Origin: Vigna angularis
Lineage: Eukaryota; Streptophyta; Magnoliopsida; Fabales; Fabaceae
Direction: 5' to 3'
DNA: 64,000 bases
NCBI RefSeq assembly: GCF_016808095.1
Contig: NC_068975.1
Coordinates: 32,511,001-32,575,000 of the forward strand
Made by a program: the position numbers and the translations under genes. The notes beneath the pieces are model-generated. The model searched no databases, was not told where the DNA came from, and worked only from the letters and a program-made list of their open reading frames with translations. Positions 36,450 through 50,800 of this stretch are shown one piece after another (position 1 is the first letter of the stretch; every line of letters starts with the position of its first letter).

Positions 36450-39400
36450 TTATATATGGGCAAAACGAACAGAAATACGCCTGTGGATTGGGCTCCTGCA
36501 AGATGGACAGTCTTGCATACCTTGTTTCTCATGGAGCTCATTGCAGGTTGTGCAAACAACCTGATGAGCACATGGGAGGAATACAACAGACATCTCTTCA
36601 GAGAGACACATCACACATTCTCTTTCCCGTTTAACACCCCCGGTTAATGAGTACTCATTTAAGCTTGTAGCAAGTTCTGAGATAAAAGTGGCCCTTGATT
36701 CTTCCAGAACAGAACCATTTTGCACACGGCTGCTCGCGTAGTTTCCGTCAATTCCCCTTCTCAGTGCAGCAATTTTGGAAGAGTCAGTCTTTTGTCTCAG
36801 TTGTGCAATTTCTTTTTCAAGTTTCTGGATGTCATCTCTGTACCTCTGCAGATTCTCCTCTGCTTTCAGTTTGATCATATCCTCTTTTGATTTTGCTGAT
36901 TCTTCAATTTGTTCCCTTTCTTTTCTTATAGAACTGGCCTGTAAAAGGAGTTCCTCTTTTGCCTTTGCTACCTGCTGCCACCTAGCCTGTGATATTTTCC
37001 TTTATAATGAGAACATACTCGGTAACAAAACTAATTCGGCATTTACACACTGAATAAGATGGCAACTGCACAATGTCACAAGTGATGTATGTGTATCAAA
37101 CTGTACTCACGTTTCACTTCTGTAAAACAATATTTACACTTTTGTGGTTCGGGTGTCAGTACTTTAACTAAAAGACAAGTCTTGCAACCACAAGATGAAT
37201 AGAACCTTCAAAGTATGAATCAAACAAGATGCACCAGGACAGAAAAAGGATGACAGACCATATGCATTAATTCCTTGGTGACGGAAGGCAGTTCAAGTCT
37301 TGACCCTTTAGAAGGTAAAAAGAGGATAGTACCTTGTCATCTAACACCATGGAAAGGGGAAAACACTTTGATTATTTAACATAAATTGCACTGCCCACCC
37401 ATTCCCATTCTAATGGAAACAACGTCAATAGTTAAACCACGCATAGAAACAAAATACAAATAAAATGTCAATGTGTCAATCCAAATTTACTTAAAATCCT
37501 ATGCATAAAATGAGCGTTGCGAAATTTTGTAATTTCGGATCATTGCTCCCTAACTACAGTTTCTGACATTTTACGGACAATGCTCTTTTTATATTGCAGA
37601 TAACATGAGAGCAAACTACAAGCTGAACCATGTATGTTAGCATAGACATCAGGTGAACATTTAGAAGATGGAAAGCACATGAAAAAGTAGTTAGAATATG
37701 CTTGAAATAGTATACCTCAACTTGATCCTGCTGTGCTTTAGCTTGCCCTAATTCTTGCTGAAACTGAGCTAATTTGTGTTTTTCAGCCATTAGCTCTTCC
37801 TGAAACAAGGATTTCTGCTTCTCCCATGATTGAAACTTCATTTGGGTCTTCTTTTCCCTCTTTGAGACCTCTTGACAGCTTGTGGCTGATTCTGCTGCAC
37901 GTAACCTAGCAGCCTCCATCTCTTTCCTCAGCACAGCATTTTCTACCTCAAGTTTACGGACATCTGCATTAGTTCGTTCTACCTGAGAACTTGCTTTACA
38001 CAAGGCATTTTCCATCTCTGAAATCTTTTTCATAGTGTTTTCCTCTAATGATTGTTTTTCTTTTCTAAGCCGTTCAACTTCATCTTTCTCTTGTCTAAGT
38101 GTCTTAAGCTCAGCCTTGTCCTTGCTCAGCCGCCGAGCAGCCTGCATAACCTTCTGATTTGCCCACTCTGTCCATTCTTGAAGCTGGTTTTGCAGCTCCT
38201 GAACCCTTGGAACTAGCTTCAAAATCATTTCATCCTTTCTATCTTGGGGTAACCACTGTCCCAGGGGCTTGTCGCATGGTACCCCTACACAACTACTATT
38301 AGGTGCCTCATTATCGCAGCAGATAGATGTAACAGGATACTTACTTTTTGAAGACAAAGAAAGAGAAAGATCAGTATCCATAGCTGGTAATGCATTTGGG
38401 TTACCAACAGCAAGTATAGATTTTGCTTCATGCACCAAAGATGAAGTATCTCCTGACTGAGATGCGGTGACACTGGAATCCAAGCTAAATACAGTGGGGG
38501 TAGATGGCCCATCGTTAGATGAAAAAACAGCATTCAAATTGTCATGTGTTGCATCAACTCCCATTGCCTTACTTATGTTTAAGGATGCACTCTTTAAGTT
38601 TATCGTAGTAGATTCTGATACAGACTTAAGTTTTTTATCCAAGATTAATCCATTCAAGCCATTCAGTCTTCCACCTCTCAATGACCCTTTAGACCCATAT
38701 GTTCGATAACCTTTTTCCACATGGAATGACTTCTGTCGAAAAATATATTCTCTCTTTGTGCCACTGGAATGGACCTTTCTAACACTCCCACACCTTTCTT
38801 CCACAAAAGGAGATTGAGGTGTTCCAGATGTACTAGATGATTTATCAATAGAATCACGCACAGAATTAGTAATCTCTTTCCCCGATAGTCCACGAATTTG
38901 AGAATTCTTTGTGTTGTCCAAAACAGTATGTCCTGCCACAGAGGACTTCTCAGGTTGAGAACCTGAGGGGGCTGATTTACAAGGATTTGGAAGACCTTTT
39001 GATTCTAATTTTGATTGTGATTCAGTTTGAACAGAAGAGCAGCCATCACTACCAAAACTATTTGAAGGGTCACCGTCCATTGCACAAGCATGTGACACGT
39101 TCATGTCAGAAATTAGCAAAGCCCACATTGCATCCCCGATACTATAGAATGGCCTAACCTCTCGAAGAACACAAACCAACTCAGCCAAAATATACTTCTC
39201 TAGCTGCATTAAATCTTCAAAATAATGCTCTCTTGAAGGATCCTCTTGGCCATTTCTAAGAAACGCTAAACCATTATCAACTACATTAGACACAGCATCT
39301 TTGCATCCATAACAGATGCCCGACCTTAAGATGGCCTTTGTAGCTACGTCTTCGGTGTATCCACATCCAACAATTTTTTTAATTGCACTCCTGAAAATAA

Positions 39401-39809
39401 TATTCAAACTGCTCATGAGAAGTTCTTCCAATTCAGCTTCAGTGAGATCACTCCAATCAGCGTCATGGAATTCACCATCCACCTCGGATTCCTCCTTAGG
39501 TTGGCTGAGTCTGAACTCAGATGAGACTACGGAACTAGACAATCCAAGGCCAAGCTTCAATCCATCAGAATAATCTTGGTTTACACTGCACATGTCAGAA
39601 GTACTAACTTGCCCAAGACCTGGCGTTATCTCAAACTTTTCAGCAGAGAATTCATAACTTAGGCTTTCATGTTGAGCTGAAGGAATACTCTTATTTGGCT
39701 CTCCTAAAGGTGGATCAGCCCTGAATTTTCTCTTATTCCTGCTCCCTTTTTCTTGGACAGACACCGAAGGAGTCGTTCGACTGCTAGCACCGGCCACCAG
39801 TGATGCCAT
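36450..39809 (-). CDS. RF298: RF298-type E3 ubiquitin ligase with C-terminal RING, 876 aa
   Basis: Two coding exons: 37716-39809 (698 codons; donor GAG|GTATAC) and 36450-36986 (acceptor CACAG|GC). The N-terminal KGSRNKRKFRADPPLGEPNK block is a hallmark of the plant RF298/RF4 family (At4g03000). A conserved helical region follows at about residues 118-240 (DWSDLTEAELEELLMSSLN; AIKKIVGCGYTEDVATKAIL), then a long low-complexity Ser-rich part. A coiled coil covers about 540-790 (RKEKQSLEENTMKKISEMEN and following). The C-terminus carries a C3HC4 RING: CVMC, then LPCAHQVVC, TTC and CPSC. The RING indicates ubiquitin transfer with an E2 enzyme; substrates are unknown. Upstream 5' UTR exons and an intron probably extend to about 40300. 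No lesion was seen. Confidence 0.92.
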
Positions 39810-41394
39810 TTATCTGCAAATAAACATAAAATATATGAATTACTCACCAAGTATCACTACTTTATTTAACATCATTCACAATCATCCAAAATTTATTAAA
39901 TCCAAATACAAGTTCCGTTAAAAATGATAATGTGAAAATTAAAATCGATGAGAAAAAATCAGAATAAATCTTCTAATATTACAGACCAAGGAAAAAGAAA
40001 AGAGGAGATAACTAACACTGAATTATAATCCAATGCTTGAATTTAAGAAGAAAATCCATTACCTCTGAATCTCAGTATTACAGCCTAGAATATATAACTT
40101 CCTGAAACGTTTAGATAGAGAGAAACCCATCAATGAATTATCAAAAAAAAAAAAAAAATCAAAAATATCCAAAGCTACCTATAAACATGTACCCAGTACT
40201 CACAGCGCTACGAACATACCCAGATGAAAAAGAGAAAACACTGAAAGTACCCAAATGAATTCAAATACACGTTGATACTTCGAACTCAGTCACAGATCAG
40301 AAAAGTGATCATAGAAAAGTTTGTTTTTAATATTATAGCACATGCAACCCCGAATACAGAGGATCCCAACAGGCGTGAATGAAAAACAGAGTTATGATCA
40401 GTATTGGAAGATTGAGGCGTACCCGATTGAAGCGGAATTTGGAACAATCAAAGGTAAGATTGATCTCAGAACATTGGAGAATCAGAAAGGAAATCCACAA
40501 TTTTTTTTCTTTTTTTTTTCCTTTATTTTTTATTATGCTGAGGCCGCAACAACTTGAGGTCTTAAAAAAGGCTTAAAGGGTAGAAACGTCTCTCTATAGT
40601 AACTAGGTTAGCACTATGGTAATGTTAATACAAAATACAAAATAAGATTTTTCTTTCTTTTTAAAATGACAATTAATTTCATAGAAAAAAAATTGCAGAA
40701 GATAAGCTACTGTCGTTTTTTGAGGAATTTTATTAGCCGAATTGATATTTTTTGACAAAATAGATATTTTTTATTCAAATTTATTGATTGACATTTTTTT
40801 TAATACTCAATCTTTAATAAATATATTTTTATATTCAAATTTAATTAAGTTTTGTGTCACATAATCTTTATATATACATTTATTAAAGTTGTCACGACGA
40901 TGAATTTTTTTCAAAAGCAAAGTTATATTTGGCATTTCACTTTGATATATTTATTATGTGTTTCATATACTATTTTGTCAATATTAATTTATATTTGATT
41001 AATAAATTATTGCTCTAATTATCTTTTGTATATATAAAAGTAAAGGTTGTACAAGGTTTTCCAACATTTTTGTTTGCGAGTTAGTGTTTGTAAAATTTTA
41101 AATCAAAATTACTAAAATTTTGAAAGCATTGAAATATATATTTTAAATTATATGTCATTAAACATTGATTAAAATTATAGAATTAATTACGATTAGTTAT
41201 TTAACGCATTTCAAATACATAAAAAATATACAAAATAGCTATGAATCAACATTTAATCTAATTTTGAAATATGATGTATATTTTTTATATATAAAAGAAG
41301 GGTTATTGCACTAATAATATTTCACTTGGGAATACAATTAGTATTTACTCTTGTCTAATTATGTTTTCAACTTATCATTATAATAATATTGGTT
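39810..41394. other. 5' region of the RF298-type gene and intergenic DNA
   Basis: A leader with an intron is likely between 39810 and about 40300 (a donor-like site follows the ATG region on the minus strand). A T-rich stretch lies at 40500-40530. From 40600 on, AT-rich DNA without genes. Confidence 0.35.
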
Positions 41395-41509
41395 CATATT
41401 GTAACATCCTAAAAATACAGTATAAAACTATACTATAGAATATTCACAATTAACAATATTACACTTCAGTTCTGAAAGAGAAGAGGTACGTTTTTGACCG
41501 AACGACCTT

Positions 41510-42713
41510 ACAACAATACTTCAGAATTTAAACTTTACAAAACAATAAACTGAACCGAACGGTTATACAAAACCAAACCTACACCGAACGGTTATACAAA
41601 AATAGAACTAATTCTATCGATCGAACGGTCCTACGGTTCCGCTTTTACTTCCACTTCTTCCAGAGTCTCTTCCACTAGACACTCTTCCCCTCCTACTCAC
41701 ATCCACAGGATGATCATTACAACAGGAAATGACGGCCGAACAGACAATACAGACAAGACAGGAAATAAGGTAAGCTTATGTAATTTAATTAATTCAGTAA
41801 AACATATATTTGACATAAATCTAATATAATTCAATAGTCAATCATGCAACAACCAATCATGCATTTCCAACCATAACCATACATCAATGCATGCAATGAC
41901 TGACCACTTTACTCTGACTGTCCGGACTGTATGAATTCTGTGTAGCTACGACGTTTTTGCACCCGGGTGATGTAGTAGCTGGGATGTCCTCAACAGCTGC
42001 CACCCGAGGTTAGTCCGTTATATCTCGCCCATTTTAACCTTATGGACTAGGACCTCCTGCCATTCTCACACATGATTTTCTCCTCTCTACTTGAGAATGA
42101 GTAATCATAGAATATCAGGATAAACGCCACCTTAGCATGACCACATTCATACTTTACCATTCCATAACAAATCCTGAGATATTCCTCCCTAGAATACTCT
42201 TTCATATCCATACTATTCCATTCATATCACATTTTAAATTTCATCATCAATACAATCAGACTGAACACTGAAAACAAGATCCCATCTTAGAACAACAATG
42301 AAAGAAATAACTTTCATCTTAGAAGCAAGACCGAACGAGAGAATACTTTTTAGAATAATCTACCGGAACACTTAGTGTAAGACCGAGCGGTCTTTCACTT
42401 ATTCACAGAACAGGACCGAACGGTCCATATAGGATAAGACTCATCAGAAGCCTAACACTTATGATAATACGGAACGTTTACTAGCTACTCAACAAGTATG
42501 ACTGAAAGGTCTTTACTAGACAGAACTCAAAGAATGTATGGAATACTATAGAATACATATTATTAAACCTAACCGAAAATGATGAAAGTTTTTATCCGAG
42601 ACCTAATAGTATTAACCAAACATTTTTATTCCAAAAATGGTATAATTGAGTATTATGATGAGACCGAGCGCTTGGTTTAAAACCGAGCACTATTGAGCTT
42701 ATACCAAAATGAA

Positions 42714-42761
<48 letters not shown>

Positions 42762-43230
42762 GCAATTACTTAACACTTATTTTCAATAAAGAATAAATAT
42801 AATTTCTACGACTTTAAGTATTATAAAATACCTTAACTAAGCTAATTACAAAGAGGAAGCTATACTTAGACTGAATGCTTATTTAACAGTATACTAGGAG
42901 AAAACCGATCGGTCATTAACTGAAATTCTCTACAGAAGAAGAATCCAGTTCAGACCGAATATCCAAATGAAAAATCGAACGGTCAGTAATGACTCTCGGT
43001 TTCAAACACAGAAATTACGCAGAATGCTGCAGATTGAAGATCAAACCCTATATCAACCCAGTTCACACCCTTTATCAATCATTCACCATACAGACAAGCA
43101 TACAACCACATTTATAATTCATCTCAACCAAATATATATACAGAACACCAAACACCCAAGCCAACACTCAAAACAAAGAATCATAATTAAATTAAAAAAG
43201 CTTCCCTTACCTCTTAAACTTAGCCGAACG
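41510..43230 (-). repeat. Dispersed ACCGAACGGT-type palindromes in the solo LTR
   Basis: About a dozen variants occur, for example ACCGAACGGTTATA (two near 41550-41590), ATCGAACGGTCC (about 41620), ACCGAGCGGTC (about 42385), ACCGAACGGTCC (about 42416), ACCGATCGGTC (about 42905) and ATCGAACGGTCA (about 42975). Confidence 0.75.
42717..42759. repeat. (TA)n microsatellite
   Basis: TA run of about 43 bp within the solo LTR. Confidence 0.95.
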
Positions 43231-43965
43231 CTCCCAGTTTGTATAGAATATCTCACCACCAGAAACCTTAGAATCCTACGAGTCACGATTTATGAAACTA
43301 AACCAAACAAAAGACCAGAAATGTGCTCAGAATGAGATGATAAACTCATGCAACCAAAACTTGGCTTGCATGCGTCAGAAAACGAACGTTCTAAGAAGAG
43401 AAGGAACTCACCAGCTTAAAATCACAACTTGATCGGTGCAAAGTGAAGCCCTTGACACTAGGAAGACTCAAGCACTGCCTGAATGATGATTGGATGAAAG
43501 AAAAGGTAAGAATTTGTAGAGAGAAGAAGAAGATTGTAGAGAGAAGGAGGAGAAAATGAAGAACTCAGAAGGTTGAAGATGAAGGGTGCATGCAGAAAAA
43601 GTGACACGAAGTTTAAAAATTTGATTTTTATATCACCATCAAAAATCGATCGTCCACACCTGTCTTCCACTTTCTGAATTTCATAAACCCTTGCATCTAC
43701 ACCTGTCTTCCACTACATTGGGATTTTAAGGGTCCTAACACATATGTTGACTAAAATTATTGCTTCAATTATCTTTCTATATATTTTATTTTATGTATAA
43801 ATTAATGGTGTTTACACTAATGTAATACTTAAATTAGATACATTTAATATTGCATTTCATTGTCTTTATTATGTTTGATGTATTAGTATCATAATATTAA
43901 TTTATATTATTATTTGTAAATTATTACTAATGATCTCTCTAATAGTGAGTATATAACATCATTAC

Positions 43966-43968
<3 letters not shown>

Positions 43969-44037
<69 letters not shown>
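43969..44037. repeat. (TA)n microsatellite
   Basis: TA run of about 69 bp, the longest in the window. Confidence 0.95.
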
Positions 44038-44043
<6 letters not shown>

Positions 44044-44653
44044 TAAAGTTTTGTGGAGCTTTGGAGAATTTGTAATTTTAAATATGAATTATTATGAATT
44101 TTTAAATAATTTCACCATTATATATTTAAAATACGTATAATTATGTGCTAAGAACCAAACAGATGAAAAATAATTAAAATTTGATGAAAAAAAAAACTAA
44201 GAACTGATTAAAATTAAAATTTTCTTAAATTGTTTAGATGTATTTTTTTAATCGAATAATTTGATGATATCAAAAAGAAAAACAAATGGAATAAAACATA
44301 GAATTGTCAAAAGGGTTAATCTTAGTTATTGGATTTCATCTATCTTAACTAATTTAACGAATAGGTTAACCTAATAAGGTTCATTTGGTGAATCCTACAA
44401 ATGATTGCACAAATTAGTCACTGCATAGTAGTGGGTTAATTTTCTACTTATTTGATTTAAAAATAATAATTTTATCCTTTTGAAAAAAAAATAACAAAAT
44501 AAAATTTGAAATGATCATAAAATAATTTTCTCAAAAAAAATTATAAATGTTAAATCTTTTTCTATCAGCATTACAGATGTTAAAATGTAAAAGAAAAAAA
44601 AAACAATTTTATCATGTTGAAATTCTTGGTCAATCAAATATTAAATAACGTTA

Positions 44654-44777
44654 GAATCTTAACATAGTCATTACTTTAGTATTGATTTTATTTTTACATG
44701 TAATAAAAAAGGAAAAATCTTAACATAGTCATTACTTTAGTATTGATTTTATTTTTACATGTAATAAAAAAGGAAAG
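44654..44777. repeat. Tandem duplication, 61-bp unit, 2 copies
   Basis: ATCTTAACATAGTCATTACT starts at 44656 and again at 44717, and the rest of the unit is the same in both. A recent duplication. Confidence 0.95.
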
Positions 44778-46159
44778 ACACAGTTAACTAACAAAAAAAT
44801 TGTTATGTGAAAAAAAAGAGTTAATAAAAGAGTAGTAATAATCCAATTAAATTTTCTGCTAAGATCGTAGTGTTATCTTTTTTACTGGATCTTTAAAATA
44901 CATTAATATATATTAAAAAAAATTAATATATTTTAAAATATCGAAATCAATATTCACCAATATATTCTTAAACACTCATGAACATTTGGTGATCAAAGTT
45001 CTCAATTCTTTAAAATCATGTAATCAATTTTGGATTAAAATAAATAGTCTAATATTATATATATATATATATATATAATTTATTTATCTAAGTTTAATTT
45101 TTGTTATTGATTTTAATGACTATAAATGCATTCTAAGTAAGATGAGTCATAAGTTGGTATTGTTATAATTAACGTACAGTATTTTTTTTTCAACTCAATC
45201 CAAAACCACAATGAATTATGTGAGTTCACAAACTTTCCTTACCTTTTACCACTCTAACCAAACTAAATCCAATAATTGATTATACATAAATATAATATTA
45301 TATGTGTATAGCTTATTTACTACTAATAAACACATAAAAGTAAATACATGTAAGGTTATTTTACAATTTAATTATACTTTAGTTATAATAAAATTAATAG
45401 TAATTATGTTTATGGTTCATGAATTTAGATATAAAACTGAAAATATATAACGTCAAAATTCATATACTTCAAACAAACTTAATTCTAATTTTATATCTAT
45501 CAAAACATAGTAAACAATTGTTCATTCTAAATTTTACCAAAAGAGGTTGAAATTTTATAATTATATACAATAATGCACATAATCTTTCTCTATTTGACAA
45601 TTTTACACTATAAAATATTTACTATTTTTGTTTAAATTTTTAACGATTGCATATTAAAAAAAAGAAACTAATGTAATATGCAGAACGTTGATTTAATTTG
45701 GATTGAAGCAGCCCAATGCAACTGCATTTTATTTTTGTTCCAATAACTATTTAATAAAAAATTAAACTAAAAAGTCACAAACACCCTTACATTGAATAAA
45801 ATTTTAAAGGAAGTTATAACATTAACTACAATTCATCATTTTATGTAATTCAAGTTATAATTAAATATAATTCTATTTTTTTTAAAGCAGGAATACATGT
45901 AGTATTTCACTTATTTGTATTTATTCATGTGGCCAATATATTTGTTGTGACACCCGGGCATTGAGATGAGGGTGGGGAGTGACGCCGGTGTAAGAGGCAT
46001 GGTGCAAGGGACACAAATAAGGAGCGATTCCTGACAGGCTTCGAGTGGAAGAGACACATGGATGAATCGAACATACACCGGAATGAGAGGGATCTAGAGA
46101 CGGTATAGGTATGAGACTATACAGTTGAAGGATAGCTTAAAGGGATTGATTTAGCTACT

Positions 46160-46277
46160 CATATCACCAAATGCATTTGCTTTTCGGTAGCCTAACTCAT
46201 AAGAACTCCATGGTTAAGCGTGCTTAGCCTGGAGTAATTCTGGAATTGGTGACCTTCTGGAAAGTTTTTCCGGAAAG
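46160..46277 (+). repeat. 5S-rRNA-like sequence in Cassandra LTR 1
   Basis: AGAACTCCATGGTTAAGCGT, then GCTTAGCCTGGAGTA, then GGTGACCTTCTGG match plant 5S rRNA in order and spacing, covering the internal pol III control regions, with many changes. It is a TE component and not a functional 5S gene. A second copy is at about 46420-46535 and a partial one at 46861-46920. Confidence 0.75.
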
Positions 46278-46458
46278 TGTGCGAGTGAGGACAAAGCATA
46301 CTGGAAAGCCTCGTGTTGATGTGTCCGGGACGTTGCAAATGGTATCAGAGCCTAGCCTGCCGGTGCAAGGGGCACAGACAAGGAGCGGCTCCTGGCAGGC
46401 TTCGAGTGGAAGGCTACTCATATCACCAAATGCATTTGCTTTTTGGTAGCCTAACTCA

Positions 46459-46860
<402 letters not shown>

Positions 46861-46963
46861 TTAGCCTGGAGTAATTCTGGGATGAGTGACTTTCTGGAAA
46901 GTTTTCCCGAAAAGTGTGGAGACAGTCGATGGTCTCTGTAAGTTGCCGGGACGTTACACTTGT

Positions 46964-47278
46964 ATTAATATTTATTTATATTTTATATACAAAAGTAAAT
47001 TTTTGTAAGGTTTTACAACACAACATTAATCCACTCTCCACAATTTTAAATATAAATTATTATGATTTATTATAAAAATAATTACCACCAATTATTCCAT
47101 GTAATTCACATGTATTATGCTAATATATTAAAAATATAAATGTTTATTATATATTATATGAGAGTTATACATAAAATAAAATAAAATTATACTTTCCACA
47201 CAAAAAAATATATTTACAAATAAACATGATACTTAAACACAAAAAAAAAAAATAGTTCACAATATAGATATATTTTTG
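46964..47278. other. Intergenic DNA
   Basis: AT-rich; nothing supportable. Confidence 0.5.
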
Positions 47279-47287
47279 TTTATGTTT

Positions 47288-47588
47288 GGTTTAATACCTC
47301 TTTTGGTCTCTCGAAAGGGGGCAAAAGTTCAATTCGGTCCTACCTTTTTTTAGAAGTTCAATATGGTCCCAACTTTTGTAAAAAGTGTGCAATCAAGTCC
47401 TTTTTGGAAACGGCGTTGAGTTTTTAACGGAGCAGCTGACAGGGTGGACTGAAGTTAGCTACGTGGTTGTGTGTGGGTAATACGTGGCTGTGAAAGGGTG
47501 ATACGTGGCTGTGAGAGGGTAAATGTGATAATATTACTGAGGTTAAGAAATCAGAAGTTAGGGTTTGAGGAATTGCAGAGAAATTGGT
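47288..47588 (+). repeat. Left terminal inverted repeat of the MULE
   Basis: 301 bp, inverse of 51859-52159. It contains short direct repeats of ATACGTGGCTGTGA (about 47475-47520) and presumably the transposase promoter. Confidence 0.95.
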
Positions 47589-47870
47589 AATTTGAGATTT
47601 ATCATCGTGGAGGAAGTGTGTTGAAATCTGAAGCGTGAATTGGATACCGCAAATCTGAAGCTCAAATTGGAAACCGCAAATCAGGTTAGGGTTTATGTTT
47701 GATAATTTTATGATATGTATTTGTTGTATATGTTATCACTATTGTCGCTTTATAGGGGGTTTAAGTAGGGGTGAAAAGTTGTCTTGTTTTGATGGTTGAT
47801 AGTGGTCCCATAGATATTAGTTTAACTTAAATTAGTGGTCCCCGTTTGCATTTGCAGGGTTGGGGTAGGG

Positions 47871-50800
47871 ATGGGTGATGACATGTTTCAGGTTGTGGTC
47901 CATCACGGTGGGACCTTGATCAAAGAAGTCCCCTTTAAGTATATGGGCGGGGAGATAGTTTATTGGGACGTAGATCCCGCTAAATGGTGTTATTTTGGAG
48001 TATTAGGTTCACTTAAAGATCTGGGTTACATGGAAGTAAAAGAATTATATTACAATATCCAACATGTTTTACATAAGCTTGATGATGATAAAGGAGCTAT
48101 GAACATGATGAAGGTGGCTAATTATTTGGGGAAAGTGAACCTGTATGTTGTGCATGGGGTGGACGAACCAGCTATTGTAGAAAATGATGACAATGAGATT
48201 TTGTACCTATGTGAAGGTCCAGCAGACAGTGGTGAGGGTAGTGACGTTGGAGGAGAAGCACATGTTGAGGGTGACAAGGAGGATGCTGAGAATGAAAATG
48301 TCTGGGAGGATGACAAGGAGGATGTAGAAGATGTTGAGGTTGTAGTGGAGGTTGAGCTTGAAAATGATGGATTAGTGGAAGTGCACATTGAGGATGGAAG
48401 GGAGGTTGAAAGTGAAGAAGAATTGGAAGTGGACATTGAGGAGGGAGGGGAGGTTCCTACTGAACAAGAAGTGGAAGTGGACATTAAGGATGGAGGGGAG
48501 GTTCATACTGAACAAGAATTGGAAGCGGACATTGAGGATGGAGGGGAGGTTCATACTGAACAAGAATTGGAAGCGGACATTGAGGATGGAGGGGAGCTTC
48601 ATACTGAAGAAGAATTGAAAGTGGACGTGGACAGTGATGATGAACTAGGAATGGATGATCTGAGTGGTGATGAATATGTGGATGCAGACAATGATCAAGA
48701 AACCCAACAACAATGCAGGGGTTTGTCAGATGATGATTGGGAGTCTGATATGCTTGTAACTCCTGAAAACAGTTCAAGTGAGGAAGATAACAACGAGGAT
48801 AGAGTATGTGTGGGTGGTTTCTCAAAATATGCAAAACAAAAGTCCATGGCAGATTACAAGTGGGAAGTGTGCACCATTTTCAGTGGGAAGGAAGAGTTTA
48901 AGGATGTTATTAGAAGGTATGTTGTTCATGCTGGGAGAGATCTAAAATTTGTGAAGAATGATAAGCGTAGGGTGAGGGTGCGCTGCATGGGTGGCCAAGG
49001 GAAGTGCCCATGGGTAGCTTACTGTGGGTACTTGCCATCACGCAAAATTTGGCAATTAAGGAAGATAATTGATACTCACGGTTGTAGTAGGCAACTTAAC
49101 ATCAAACTAATGAATGCTCAGTGGTTGAGTGAAGAAATAGATAGGTCTTTAGTTGACAATCCTAATTTAAAGGTGAATGATATTCGTACTAAAGCATTAA
49201 GAAAATGGAATACAAATGTGTCAATATCCAAGGCACGAAGGGCAAAGTTAATTGCCACAAGACAGCTTGAAGGAGATTTCAAAGAACAGTATAAAAGGAT
49301 ATACGACTATGGACATGAGTTGTTGAGGTGTAACCCAGGTTCAACAGTGCAGATTAAAGTTGACTCTCATAATGGTGAACCAATCTTCCAAAGAATGTAT
49401 GTTTGTCTGAAAGCTTGTAAAGACAGCTTCAAAAGTTGTAGGCCCATTATATGTTTAGACGGATGTTTTTTGAAAGGTTATTACAAGGGAGAGCTTCTCA
49501 CTACTGTTGGTAGGGACCCAAACGATCAAATGTTACCCCTTGCCTATGCAGTAGTAGAAGTAGAGAACAAAGAGAGCTGGACATGGTTTTTGCAATTATT
49601 AATTCAAGACCTCGGGGGTAGTCAAGTATGTGGGGGGTGCACATGGATGTCAGACCAGCAGAAGGTAAATATACACCTTATATTCAATTTTAGTTAATAC
49701 TTTGTTAAAGGATCTTGTTTTATGACTAAAATTATTTGCGCAGGGGTTGGTCCCAGCTATCCAAGAGCTTCTTCCTGGGGCAGAACAAAGATTCTGTATG
49801 AGGCACCTGTATGCAAACTTTAGGAAAAGGTTTGGTGGTCAAATTTTAAAAAATCTGATGTGGACAGCTGCCACAAGCACATATCCACAGGCTTGGGAGA
49901 GAGATGCTGAAAATTAAAGAAGTCAATATTGAAGCATATAAATACCTCATAAGCATTCCCTCGAGGTAACCCATTAGCCATTACATACAATTTACTGTCC
50001 CTGATGCATTGTAACCCATTTGAGTGTGCAACAGGTTTTGGTCAAGATCTCGCTTCACAGGTCAAGCAATGACTGATACACTAGATAACAACATCAGTGA
50101 AGCTTTCAACAGTGTTCTTATTCATTCAAGAGGAAAACCTATTATAACCATGATGGAGGATATCAGAGTTTATCTCATGAAAAGGTGGGCCACCAATAGA
50201 ACCAAGGTGGCATCTATGGACTTCACAATATGCCCAAAGATAAAGAAGAGACTTGAGAAGGAATGTAATCTGTCAAGATTTTGGGTGCCAAGGTAATATA
50301 ACTCAATTTATTTTATATACAAGTTATTTATCTACATTGTTGATGTGCTTCATTTCTTTCAGCTGGTCTGCACGAAAGATTTTTTAGGTTAGGCATACTT
50401 CATCAGTTGGGAACAAGTTCACACTGGACCTGGACACAAAGGAGTGTAGCTGCAGAAAGTGGATGATTAGTGCCATTCCATGCTGTCATGCAATTGCAGC
50501 AATGAACTTCTCCAACGTTGATCCACAGACTTTTGTCCCCAATGTGTTCACAAGATCCACCTATGAAGAGGTGTATGCGTCCATAATTTTTTCACTCAAT
50601 GGCCACCTACTATGGGAAACCACAAATTTCAATAATGTACTACCACCACTGATCAGGAAGATGCCTGGGAGGCCAAAGAAAAAAAGAAGGTTGGAAGCAT
50701 GGGAGCTAACTAAAGATCACACTCAAATGCGTGTTGGTGGCCATAAGAAAAAATGCAGTATTTGTCGTCAGATGGGGCACAACAAGAATAACTGCCCTTT

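Larger units (their letters stand above)
41400..43740 (-). mobile_element. Solo LTR, 2341 bp, family copy 2 (minus orientation)
   Basis: On the plus strand it begins TGTAACATCC and ends GGTCCTAACA, flanked by the perfect 5-bp duplication CATAT (41395-41399 and 43741-43745). Read on the minus strand it goes TGTTAGGACC to GGATGTTACA, with promoter-like DNA, a CT-rich leader (about 43560-43480), a GGTGAG donor-like site near 43412, and later blocks shared with the element at 1743-4086: GTAGAGAGGA, then AGAATGGCAGGAGGTCCTAG, then AGTCCGGACA, then AATGATCATCC. No internal region or second LTR. It also carries a CpG-rich palindrome family, but with a different word (ACCGAACGGT). A (TA)n tract sits inside at 42717-42759. 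Confidence 0.85.
43746..45940. other. Intergenic DNA
   Basis: AT-rich; (TA)n tracts at 43969-44037 and 45057-45077 and a 61-bp tandem duplication at 44654-44777. No genes. Confidence 0.4.

Noticed and set aside
42967..43335. 122-residue ORF on the plus strand
   Set aside because: Lies antisense inside the solo LTR, with no known domain; low-complexity AC-rich sequence.
46160..46277. A functional 5S rRNA gene
   Set aside because: Too diverged and embedded in a TRIM LTR with TG...CA ends and a primer-binding site.
48122..48484. 120-residue Ser/Thr-rich ORF on the minus strand
   Set aside because: Shadow of the acidic repeat in the transposase reading frame.
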